64,000 nucleotides of DNA from assembly GCF_025148635.1 (NCBI RefSeq), contig NZ_CP102269.1, positions 372,001-436,000 on the forward strand, given 5' to 3'. The notes beneath the pieces are model-generated. The model did not search any database and had not been told where the DNA came from. It saw only the letters and a program-made list of their open reading frames with translations. The stretch's first letter is position 1. Every line of letters starts with the position of its first letter. Source of the stretch: Butyricimonas virosa. GTDB taxonomy: Bacteria; Bacteroidota; Bacteroidia; Bacteroidales; Marinifilaceae. This document shows positions 1 through 7,224 of the stretch, piece after piece. The position numbers and the translations under genes were made by a program.

Positions 1-204
1 CATGACAGGAATATACTCGTAGATATTTCCATGCTTCTTACTGGTTAGGAATCCTTTTTTCTCCAAGTTTTTCACAATAGAAGCAACCGTCGTGTAAGGC
101 GGCTTCGGTTCTTCCATCCGATTTAAAAAATCTTTTATCACGCCACTTTTCACCTGCCAAATGATCAACATTATCTCTTCTTCTTGATGTGTCAATTTTT
201 CCAT
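1..204 (-). CDS. BlaI/MecI/CopY-family transcriptional repressor (N-terminal part, cut by window edge)
   Basis: The 68 visible codons, read on the minus strand from the ATG at 202-204, begin MEKLTHQEEEIMLIIWQ and continue through a winged-helix segment with the motif PPYTTVASIVKNLEKKGFL, which is the BlaI/MecI DNA-recognition helix and wing. Members bind palindromic operators as dimers and are usually released by cleavage by a BlaR1-type membrane peptidase. The C-terminal dimerisation half and any blaR1 partner lie outside the window. The start is supported by a consensus promoter just upstream whose spacer contains a palindrome, so autoregulation is likely. The divergent DUF4251 gene at 330 could share the operator. 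Confidence 0.9.
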   Translation of the reverse strand, partial: MEKLTHQEEEIMLIIWQVKSGVIKDFLNRMEEPKPPYTTVASIVKNLEKKGFLTSKKHGNIYEYIPVM

Positions 205-225
205 ACGAACTATTTATTTACGATA

Positions 226-273
226 TTTTCGCAAATCTACGAAAACTTCGTAATATTACAAACTTTTCGTAGA
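226..273 (-). promoter_or_regulatory. Promoter and probable operator of the BlaI-type repressor gene
   Basis: On the minus strand there is TTTG (259-262), a 19-base spacer and TAGATTTG (232-239), an exact fit to the Bacteroidetes -33/-7 consensus TTTG-N19-TAnnTTTG. The palindrome TACGAA-AAC-TTCGTA (238-252) sits inside the spacer, and a second inverted repeat, TCTACGAAAA (236-245) with TTTTCGTAGA (264-273), frames the promoter. The expected start site is about 20 bases before the repressor ATG. Operator function is inferred from position and symmetry. Confidence 0.7.
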
Positions 274-329
274 AAATATATTTATAACATTTTCCATCCA
301 CTCACGTATAGTATTCAAAAAAGGGAAAT

Positions 330-896
330 ATGAAAAGAATTACATTCATCTTTTTGATTGGAATACTGTTCTATACAACAGGTCAAGCTCAGAATAAAAA
401 AGAAATACGTTTCGAAAAAGAGTTTCAGAAAACGCTGGCCCTGGTAAATAGAGATCAATTCACCATTAAGTTCTACATTGCTACCCCTACCGTACAAACA
501 CTTTTCACGCCACTGGGAGCGGGTGCTAACATTGACATTAACCCCAAAAACTGTTACTTAAGCATAAATGATTCTCTGGTAACGACACAACTTCCTTATT
601 TTGGCAGAGCTACATGGACATCCAATTCACACTTAGATTCAATTTCTTTCAACACGGTATTATTCAGCCGCACGGTAAAAATTTACCAAGACGGAAAAAA
701 GAAAGCTATCGCCTATCAAATAACCGTTCGCTCCAACCAAGATATTTGTTATTTGAACATAGATATTCAATATGACGGAACCTGCTATTTATATTTTAGC
801 GACCGCAAGAGGGCTCCAATCAGTTATGTCGGGCAAATAACACCACGAGATACCACTATGCAAAAAAGATATAGGCCATCACCAAAGCAGCAATGA
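330..896 (+). CDS. DUF4251 domain protein, secreted
   Basis: The 188-residue product has a signal peptide (residues 1-21, MKRITFIFLIGILFYTTGQAQ) and then a DUF4251-like beta-rich domain, recognised from the stretch LPYFGRATW followed by strands ending in PISYVGQI. The function of DUF4251 is unknown; members are periplasmic or exported proteins of Bacteroidetes. The gene is transcribed away from the BlaI-type regulator, whose palindromic operator lies about 60-90 bases upstream, so regulation by it is possible. Its last 41 bases overlap the convergent gene at 856-2088. No convincing TAnnTTTG box was found for it. Confidence 0.72.
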   Translation: MKRITFIFLIGILFYTTGQAQNKKEIRFEKEFQKTLALVNRDQFTIKFYIATPTVQTLFTPLGAGANIDINPKNCYLSINDSLVTTQLPYFGRATWTSNSHLDSISFNTVLFSRTVKIYQDGKKKAIAYQITVRSNQDICYLNIDIQYDGTCYLYFSDRKRAPISYVGQITPRDTTMQKRYRPSPKQQ

Positions 897-2088
897 TACC
901 CGCAAAATCAGCGATCAAGCCACAAGGTATCGCATAACGTGTATTTTTAATTCCCACGGCACCAAAATACACGGCTATAATGTAAAAAGTCGTATCCGTG
1001 GCCCCTTGGAAAGTAGAAGCCAACCGTCCGGCAAAGGAATCCGCCCCAAACGTGTTCATAGTATCAATCATAAGGCCCCGAGCCCCACTTCCACTAAGCG
1101 GTTTCATCAATGCTGTCGGTAATGCCGGTATAAAATCAGCATCTAATCCACAAGCCAAACATAAACGTTCCAATCCACTCATCAACATATCCATCGCCCC
1201 TGCAGCACGAAATACCCCGACAGCAACAAGAATAGCCACTAAATAAGGAATGATTTTTACTGCAATGGAAAAACCCTCTTTTGCGCCATCAATAAACGCA
1301 TCGTACACATTTATTTTACGCCAAGCCCCCATCGCAATGAAAGCAGTAATAATCGAAAAAAGAATAACGTTACTAGCTACCGTGGAAATCGTTGTAATCG
1401 TTTCCTTGTCCAACCCGGAAAAATACCAGATTAAACCACCCACGGCCAAGGTTCCCCCTATCAAATAAGCCATAACAACCCGGTTAAACAGGTTCAATCG
1501 CTGGTACACTGCCACCGCAATTAGACCCGCTAACGTGGACACGTAAGTAGCCAACAATATCGGAATAAATATATCTGCCGGATTCGCCGCTCCCATCTGT
1601 GCCCGGTACACCATGACCGAAACCGGGATAATCGTCAGGCCGGAAGTATTCAACACCAAAAACATGATCTGTGCGTTGGAAGCCCGCTCTTTATGAGGGT
1701 TTACCTCCTGCATTTGTTGCATCGCTTTCAGTCCCACGGGAGTGGCAGCATTATCCAACCCGAGCATATTCGCCGCAATATTCATCATGATCGAACCGTA
1801 TGCCGGACTATCTGGTGGCAATTCCGGGAACAACTTCCGAAAAAAAGGACTGATCAACCATGACATTACTTTCACGGCCCCTCCCCGTTCTCCAATTTTC
1901 ATGATTCCCATCCATAAGGTCAATACTCCCGTTAAACCTAGCGAGATTTCAAACCCCGTTTTTGACATATCAAAGGTGGCCTTCACGATGGCAGAAAAAA
2001 CTTCTGTATCACCCATGAAGATCAATTTACAAAGTGCCACGATAAATGCCGCACCAAAAAAGAAAATCCAGATATAATTGAGAACCAT
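856..2088 (-). CDS. SpmA/SpmB-like nucleoside-recognition (Gate) domain membrane protein
   Basis: The 410-residue protein is almost entirely hydrophobic and contains two Gate-type halves: the first has NIAANMLGLDNAATPVGLKA, the second ALPTALMKPLSGSGARG. This is the fused SpmA/SpmB arrangement common in non-sporulating Bacteroidetes; substrate and role are not established, and the spore-maturation name does not imply sporulation. The start was placed at the ATG 2086-2088 (MVLNYIWIFFFG) because the upstream in-frame extension is only a translation of intergenic TTGAAAA-type repeats. It converges on the DUF4251 gene with a short overlap. Confidence 0.8.
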   Translation of the reverse strand: MVLNYIWIFFFGAAFIVALCKLIFMGDTEVFSAIVKATFDMSKTGFEISLGLTGVLTLWMGIMKIGERGGAVKVMSWLISPFFRKLFPELPPDSPAYGSIMMNIAANMLGLDNAATPVGLKAMQQMQEVNPHKERASNAQIMFLVLNTSGLTIIPVSVMVYRAQMGAANPADIFIPILLATYVSTLAGLIAVAVYQRLNLFNRVVMAYLIGGTLAVGGLIWYFSGLDKETITTISTVASNVILFSIITAFIAMGAWRKINVYDAFIDGAKEGFSIAVKIIPYLVAILVAVGVFRAAGAMDMLMSGLERLCLACGLDADFIPALPTALMKPLSGSGARGLMIDTMNTFGADSFAGRLASTFQGATDTTFYIIAVYFGAVGIKNTRYAIPCGLIADFAGIIAALVMAYIFFA

Positions 2089-2094
2089 AAAATC

Positions 2095-2178
2095 AATTGA
2101 AAACGAAAAATTGAAAATTGAAAGTTGAAAAGAAATACTCACCTTTCATTTTCAATTTTCAATTCTCAACTTTCAATT
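2095..2178. repeat. Intergenic heptamer repeats, inverted (TTGAAAA / TTTTCAA type)
   Basis: The gap between the SpmA/B-like gene and folD is filled by TTGAAAATTGAAAGTTGAAAAG-type words followed by the complementary ATTTTCAATTTTCAATT words, so the two halves can pair. The same words recur at 4552-4580, 5370-5403, 43262-43310, 54451-54481 and 56200-56253. They artificially extend reading frames at several gene starts. No function is evident. Confidence 0.75.
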
Positions 2179-2180
2179 AT

Positions 2181-3056
2181 TTAATGCTTTGCTTTACACG
2201 CTTTTATCGTGTTTTGCAATAAAGTCACGATAGTCATCGGTCCCACACCACCGGGAACCGGAGTAATATATGAACATTTAGGAGCCACGTGATCATAATC
2301 CACGTCACCAACTAATTTCCAGCCATTCTTTGCCGTTTCCGAAGGAATACGGTGAATCCCAACATCCACGACAACAGCCCCTTCTTTCACCATATCTTCT
2401 TTCAGAAAATGCGGAACACCAATCGCCACAATCAAAATATCCGCTTGCAGAGTAATATCTTTCAAATTCGCTGTTCTACTATGGCATAATGTAACGGTAC
2501 AATTAGCATTCTTGGCTTTCCGGGACATTAACACCGCCATTGGGGTTCCCACGATATTACTTCTTCCGACAACAACACAATGTTTACCTTCTGTTGGGAT
2601 ATTATAACGGGTCAGCAATTCCACTATACCCGCCGGGGTAGCTGGTAAATAGGTCGGTAATCCTAACACCATTCGTCCCACATTACAAGGATGGAAACCA
2701 TCCACATCCTTATCCGGATGAATACGGTTCAAAACTTTCTCTTCGGAAATATGTTTCGGGAGAGGTAACTGCACAATAAACCCATCTACATCGGGGTCCT
2801 CGTTCAACTTATCAATGACTGCCAACAATTGCTCTTCAGTGATGTCATCACCATAACGCAATTCTGAACTTTTCATCCCTACCGCCTGACAGGCTTTCAC
2901 TTTACTAGCAACGTATGTTTCGCTAGCCCCGTCATTTCCTACAAGCACAGCAACCAAATGCGGAATCTTTTTCCCTTCTGTCACGAAAGCAGCGATTTCA
3001 TCTGCAAGTTCTTGCTTTACCTGTGCTGAAATTTTTTTACCGTCAATAATTTCCAT
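2181..3056 (-). CDS. folD: Methylenetetrahydrofolate dehydrogenase / methenyltetrahydrofolate cyclohydrolase
   Basis: The 291-residue cytosolic enzyme interconverts 5,10-methylene-, 5,10-methenyl- and 10-formyl-tetrahydrofolate with NADP. Seen motifs are YVASKVKACQAVG (with the catalytic Lys), VDGFIVQLPLPKH, the NADP-binding segment VVVGRSNIVGTPMAVLM and the C-terminal PGGVGPMTIVTLLQNT. Length matches the family (about 280-300). Other folate genes in the window (folA, thyA, the cyclo-ligase) are dispersed, not clustered with it. The 163 bases downstream of ffh up to its start are A/T-rich repeat words. Confidence 0.96.
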   Translation of the reverse strand: MEIIDGKKISAQVKQELADEIAAFVTEGKKIPHLVAVLVGNDGASETYVASKVKACQAVGMKSSELRYGDDITEEQLLAVIDKLNEDPDVDGFIVQLPLPKHISEEKVLNRIHPDKDVDGFHPCNVGRMVLGLPTYLPATPAGIVELLTRYNIPTEGKHCVVVGRSNIVGTPMAVLMSRKAKNANCTVTLCHSRTANLKDITLQADILIVAIGVPHFLKEDMVKEGAVVVDVGIHRIPSETAKNGWKLVGDVDYDHVAPKCSYITPVPGGVGPMTIVTLLQNTIKACKAKH

Positions 3057-3219
3057 CTAATCAATTTTAAATTTTAGATTTCAAATTTTAAATTTCACAT
3101 AAACATTCACGTAAAATCTAAAATTATAATTTTATCTATTTGATTTTAAATCTTAAACCTCAAATTAAAACCCGATAAAAGGATTAAATCCAAAATTTAA
3201 AATTTAAAATCTAAAATCT
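3057..3219. repeat. A/T-rich intergenic repeat block (AAATTTTAAATTTAGATTT type)
   Basis: This gap between folD and ffh is built almost wholly of variants of TTTAAATTTTAGATTT and AAATTTAAAATCTAAAAT. Related words occur at about 5910-5950, 42330-42360, 42440-42470, 43336-43356, 46857-46924 and 47390-47455. No gene or convincing promoter was seen in it. Confidence 0.6.
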
Positions 3220-4545
3220 TTAGCGTCTCTTCATCGGGGCTTTCCCCATCATTTTGCCGCCTTTGGATAACATTCGCATCATCTTTTTAGATTCATCGAA
3301 CTGTTTCAACAAACGGTTTACATCCTGAATAGTCGTGCCGCTACCGGATGCAATACGTTTACGGCGTGAACCATTGATTAGTTCCGGATTCTCCCGCTCT
3401 TCCGGAGTCATCGAGTAAATGATAGCCTCAACTCCTTTAAACGCATCATCATCAATATCCACATCTTTCAATGCTTTACCCACACCCGGAATCATAGAGG
3501 CCAGATCTTTAATGTTACCCATCTTCTTGATCTGCTGAATCTGACTCAAGAAGTCGTTAAAATTAAACTGATTTTTGGCGATCTTTTTCTGCAACTTCTT
3601 CGCCTCTTCCGCATCAAATTGCTCCTGAGCTTTTTCAACCAAAGAAACAATATCACCCATACCCAAGATACGGTCAGCCATACGTTCGGGATGGAACACA
3701 TCAAGAGCCTCCAGTTTTTCACCCGTACCGACAAATTTAATCGGCTTACTTACCACGGTACGAATAGACAATGCCGCTCCACCACGAGTATCACCATCCA
3801 GCTTGGTCAGGATCACACCATCAAAGTTCAAACGATCGTTAAATTCCTTCGCCGTGTTCACGGCATCCTGTCCGGTCATGGCATCCACCACGAAAAGGGT
3901 CTCTTCCGGATCGATTGCTTTCTTGATGGCAGCAATTTCATTCATCATCTGCTCGTCAATAGCCAAACGCCCCGCAGTATCGACAATTACGACGTCTTTA
4001 CCTGTAGCCCGGGCCTCTTTCACGGCATTCAAGGCAATTTTCACCGGATCGTTATTTCCTTCCTCGCTATACACGGGAACCCCGATTTGCTCTCCCAGCA
4101 CTTTTAACTGCTCGATAGCTGCCGGACGATAAACGTCACAAGCTACTAACAATGGATGTTTTCCCCGCTTTGTCTTCAGCAAATTAGCCAGTTTACCGGA
4201 AAATGTTGTTTTACCGGAACCTTGCAGACCCGACATCAAGATAACAGCCGGATTACCTTTTATATTAATATCAACATGGGTCCCTCCCATCAACTGGATC
4301 AATTCATCGTGAACAATTTTCACCATCATCTGACCCGGTTTCACGGCAGTCAGCACGTTCATTCCCAATGCCTTTTCCTTTACCGTGTTAGTAAACTCTT
4401 TTGCGATCTTATAGTTTACGTCGGCATCCAACAATGAACGTCTCACCTCTTTAAGCGTTTCTGCCACGTTGATCTCGGTGATCTTTCCCTGTCCTTTTAA
4501 AATCTTAAACGATTTTTCTAACCTCTCCGATAGATTCTCAAACAT
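3220..4545 (-). CDS. ffh: Signal recognition particle protein Ffh (SRP54)
   Basis: The 441-residue GTPase binds 4.5S RNA and signal sequences and targets nascent membrane proteins through FtsY. Domains in order: N domain (about 1-95), G domain with GLQGSGKT (106-113), DTAGRLA and TKLDGDTRGGAAL, then the methionine-rich M domain (about 300-441) with GNIKDLASMIPGVGK and a Met/Lys/Arg-rich end. Length and motifs are those of a complete gene. A possible -7 box TAATTTTG lies on the minus strand at 4642-4649. Confidence 0.97.
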   Translation of the reverse strand: MFENLSERLEKSFKILKGQGKITEINVAETLKEVRRSLLDADVNYKIAKEFTNTVKEKALGMNVLTAVKPGQMMVKIVHDELIQLMGGTHVDINIKGNPAVILMSGLQGSGKTTFSGKLANLLKTKRGKHPLLVACDVYRPAAIEQLKVLGEQIGVPVYSEEGNNDPVKIALNAVKEARATGKDVVIVDTAGRLAIDEQMMNEIAAIKKAIDPEETLFVVDAMTGQDAVNTAKEFNDRLNFDGVILTKLDGDTRGGAALSIRTVVSKPIKFVGTGEKLEALDVFHPERMADRILGMGDIVSLVEKAQEQFDAEEAKKLQKKIAKNQFNFNDFLSQIQQIKKMGNIKDLASMIPGVGKALKDVDIDDDAFKGVEAIIYSMTPEERENPELINGSRRKRIASGSGTTIQDVNRLLKQFDESKKMMRMLSKGGKMMGKAPMKRR

Positions 4546-4641
4546 AATTTATCAATTGAAATTCGAAAATTGAAAATCAAAATGCACTCACATCTAATCC
4601 TCAAAATTCGCTATTATAACTCTTAATTAATTCATTCCCCG

Positions 4642-4649
4642 CAAAATTA
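4642..4649 (-). promoter_or_regulatory. Possible -7 box for ffh (TAATTTTG)
   Basis: On the minus strand TAATTTTG fits TAnnTTTG and lies about 100 bases before the ffh ATG. No good -33 TTTG was found at the expected distance, so this is a weak call. Confidence 0.35.
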
Positions 4650-4709
4650 ATAATTTTACCCGAAAACATACATTTTCACTTTTCAATTTTGCGACACTCT
4701 TCTTTTTAA

Positions 4710-5369
4710 CTATTTCCGACTGATATTCTTCAACACCACAAACGTTTTGTCTATTAATGAATTATCCACCACAACGGTAAACTCGTTGGTGGAAGAAATA
4801 ACCTCCGTCAAGTTGATTCCCTCCCAAGATAACTCCTTCATTATGCAATAATAAAAACCGGGTTGCAATATATTTCCTTTAGGAAGTTTCAGCGTAACGG
4901 ACGACAAACCATTCTTTTTGAAAATACACTGTTCCTCCTTAAAATGTTCATCCACCATTCCTTCCATGATTTCACTCACGACAAGGTTAGTCTCAAAAAC
5001 CCCCTGTACCATCGTGTAGAAGACCTCGTCTCTTCGTGCAATGGATTTCAGCACCCGAATGTGGCAATCCATCAGAGTATTCGAATTTTTAAACGTATAA
5101 TCACACAAGTTACTCCTCAGGATAATATCTCCCATATTATTCAGTAATTTGTTTAATTGCACCTGTTCTCGCACTTGTAAATAAGGTGCCAATCGATTCA
5201 ACGCCATCACAATTGCACCTGCATTTACCGGCTTTCCCAATAATTTCTCCACTTCTTTCTGTATCTGTCGGGCCAAAGCCGAGATATTGATAATCCCTGC
5301 TGCCAAAGATTCCGACAAATAAGGCTTGTGCTTTACGATTCCTTCCACTGCCTGGGCTACACTTATCAT
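4710..5369 (-). CDS. ACT-domain-like protein of unknown function
   Basis: The 219-residue soluble protein has a helical N-terminal half (about 1-85, with IISALARQIQKEVEKLLGK-like content suggesting a winged-helix fold) and a C-terminal half with two ACT-like segments; the segment ending VISSTNEFTVVVD resembles the ACT repeat of aspartate kinases, which is probably why such proteins are sometimes labelled aspartate kinase. No kinase catalytic domain is present. ACT domains usually bind amino acids, so a ligand-sensing regulator is plausible but unproven. It lies just downstream of the prolyl-tRNA editing gene on the same strand, separated by heptamer repeats, and probably shares its transcript. 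Confidence 0.6.
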   Translation of the reverse strand: MISVAQAVEGIVKHKPYLSESLAAGIINISALARQIQKEVEKLLGKPVNAGAIVMALNRLAPYLQVREQVQLNKLLNNMGDIILRSNLCDYTFKNSNTLMDCHIRVLKSIARRDEVFYTMVQGVFETNLVVSEIMEGMVDEHFKEEQCIFKKNGLSSVTLKLPKGNILQPGFYYCIMKELSWEGINLTEVISSTNEFTVVVDNSLIDKTFVVLKNISRK

Positions 5370-5417
5370 GTTAATTGAAAATTGAAAGTTGAAAATTGAA
5401 AATTATTTCTCTCTGTA

Positions 5418-5909
5418 TTAATATAATTCGATCCACTCGTAAGCATTTCCCACGTAATCCATGTAACGAATGAAATCCTCCGTTTTTATGGCTAACGAGG
5501 CGTGATTGTCATTCGGGTGGAATGATAATCTTTTCGCTTCTTGTAAATGTTTATCCAAAAATACATACACGTGGTGTTCCGTATCATTCAGCAAGCCAAA
5601 AGGACTAACCGAGCCGGGGCGTAATCCCAGATATTTTTCCATTCGAGCTTCAGAGGCAAAACTTAATTTACCCTGTTTCAGCATTTTTTCCATATCATGA
5701 ATGGCCATATCATGATCACATTGAAGGATCACCAGATAATGGCGATTCCCTTTGTGATTCCTGAAAAACAAATTCTTACAATGCGTACTATCCAGATTTT
5801 TCCAATATTGTCTGGCAATCTCAATCGTCGGTGCAGCCGGATGTTCCGTATATTCAAACTCTATCTCCAGAACTGCCAACGTTTCATATACTTTCTCCTG
5901 TCCTACCAT
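5418..5909 (-). CDS. Prolyl-tRNA editing protein, ProX/YbaK family (Ala-tRNA(Pro) deacylase)
   Basis: The 163-residue protein matches the free-standing prolyl-tRNA editing domain: KNLFFRNHKGNRHYLVIL (with the conserved Lys/Asn region), LGLRPGSVSPFGLLND and HPNDNHASLAIKTEDF. Family members hydrolyse alanine mischarged to tRNA(Pro). Length is typical of the ProX-type. It precedes the ACT-like gene on the same strand. Confidence 0.9.
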   Translation of the reverse strand: MVGQEKVYETLAVLEIEFEYTEHPAAPTIEIARQYWKNLDSTHCKNLFFRNHKGNRHYLVILQCDHDMAIHDMEKMLKQGKLSFASEARMEKYLGLRPGSVSPFGLLNDTEHHVYVFLDKHLQEAKRLSFHPNDNHASLAIKTEDFIRYMDYVGNAYEWIELY

Positions 5910-6025
5910 GTATTAATTTTAAATTTAACAATTTTAGATTTAAAATTCCAGCCCCACAAACCAACGCTTTTGCAATCGTAAATCGTAATTAATCCTATTA
6001 ACTTTTAGTTTTTAGTCTTTAACTT

Positions 6026-6958
6026 TTAGCTTTTCAACCTCCCCTGCCACGTATCCAACTCTTCCAAGCGTTTATCCAATTTCGCCGTGAACTCAAAATT
6101 TTTAATTCCCCATTGTGGAGCAATTAAATATTCGGAAGGAGATTGGTTTACAAAACGCTCCAAATAAACATCGGAACGAATTCGTTCGATCACCTCCACG
6201 ACAAAATCCAAATATTCATCCAACGTGTAAAGATGAAAGAGTGCCGGATTTTCCAGATACTGTTCTGCCAGACGAGTCCCTTTCACGATTTGCAACTGGT
6301 GAAGTTTCAATACTTGAATCGGCAATTCACACAAACGAATAGCCCCCTCCAACATAGATTCACGACTTTCTCCCGGTAGCCCGAAAATCAAATGCGCACC
6401 AATCGTTATTCCATGTTCCGCTGTTGCCCGGATAGTCTGTTCCGCAACGGCAAAATCATGCCCCCGGTTAATCTGACGTAAAATAGTATCATTCGCAGAC
6501 TCCACCCCGTATTCCACGCAAACATAATATCGTTGAGCCAACTCTTCCAGATAATCCAGAATTTCCTCACTCACGACATCCGGTCGCGTCCCGATTACCA
6601 ATCCCGAAATCATCGGATGTGCCAAAGCTTCCTCGTAACGCAACTTCAACACATCTAACGATGCATACGTGTTCGAATACGCCTGAAAATAAGCCAAATA
6701 TTTTTGTCCCTTATACTTCCGGGCAAAGAAACGAATACCTTCATCAATCTGTTCCGTAATTCCCCGCACCGCTCGACAATAATCGGGATTAAAACTCTCG
6801 TTATTACAGAACGAACATCCGCCCACACCCTTACTTCCATCCCGGTTAGGACAAGTAAATCCTCCATCTATCGACAACTTTTGTACCCTTTCCTGGAAAA
6901 GAGTCTTAAAAAAAGTCGGATAATCATTATATCGTTTTTTACCGGGTTCAAATTTCAT
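6026..6958 (-). CDS. YhcC/TIGR01212-family radical SAM protein
   Basis: The 310-residue protein carries the family N-terminal signature KRYNDYPTFFKTLFQ and the cysteine cluster FTCPNRDGSKGVGGCSFCNN that binds the 4Fe-4S cluster, followed by a radical-SAM TIM-barrel with GTRPDVVSEEILD and GAHLIFGLPGES. The E. coli relative is YhcC; its substrate is not firmly known. The start is the ATG at 6956-6958 (MKFEPGKKRY); the in-frame TTG upstream lies in the leader. It stands alone, divergent from ppdK. Confidence 0.88.
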   Translation of the reverse strand: MKFEPGKKRYNDYPTFFKTLFQERVQKLSIDGGFTCPNRDGSKGVGGCSFCNNESFNPDYCRAVRGITEQIDEGIRFFARKYKGQKYLAYFQAYSNTYASLDVLKLRYEEALAHPMISGLVIGTRPDVVSEEILDYLEELAQRYYVCVEYGVESANDTILRQINRGHDFAVAEQTIRATAEHGITIGAHLIFGLPGESRESMLEGAIRLCELPIQVLKLHQLQIVKGTRLAEQYLENPALFHLYTLDEYLDFVVEVIERIRSDVYLERFVNQSPSEYLIAPQWGIKNFEFTAKLDKRLEELDTWQGRLKS

Positions 6959-7128
6959 CTCGAACAAAATATTAACAGGTCGCAAAAATAAATATTTATC
7001 TGTTTAGAATTTAACAAAGCTCACTAATTTTTTATTAGCGCCCTCATTTTTATCGGAAAGTGACCTATTTCATACGTTTGCGTAGATTTTAACTATTTTT
7101 TCTTATTTATATATTCAAGAAAAAAAAT

Positions 7129-7136
7129 TATCTTTG
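7129..7136 (+). promoter_or_regulatory. -7 box of the ppdK promoter (TATCTTTG)
   Basis: TATCTTTG matches the Bacteroidetes -7 consensus TAnnTTTG and is the only such box in the gap upstream of ppdK, giving a leader of about 80 bases. The -33 element is poor. Confidence 0.55.
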
Positions 7137-7224
7137 CATCCCAAGATGAAAATTTTGAGAAAAGAATGATCTATAAACAATCTCTCCTGAATGTCAGGAG
7201 ATAAACGCAAAAATCTAACAGAAT

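Noticed and set aside
856..2088. Sporulation gene
   Set aside because: SpmA/SpmB-like membrane proteins are widespread in non-sporulating bacteria, and everything else points to a Gram-negative Bacteroidales.
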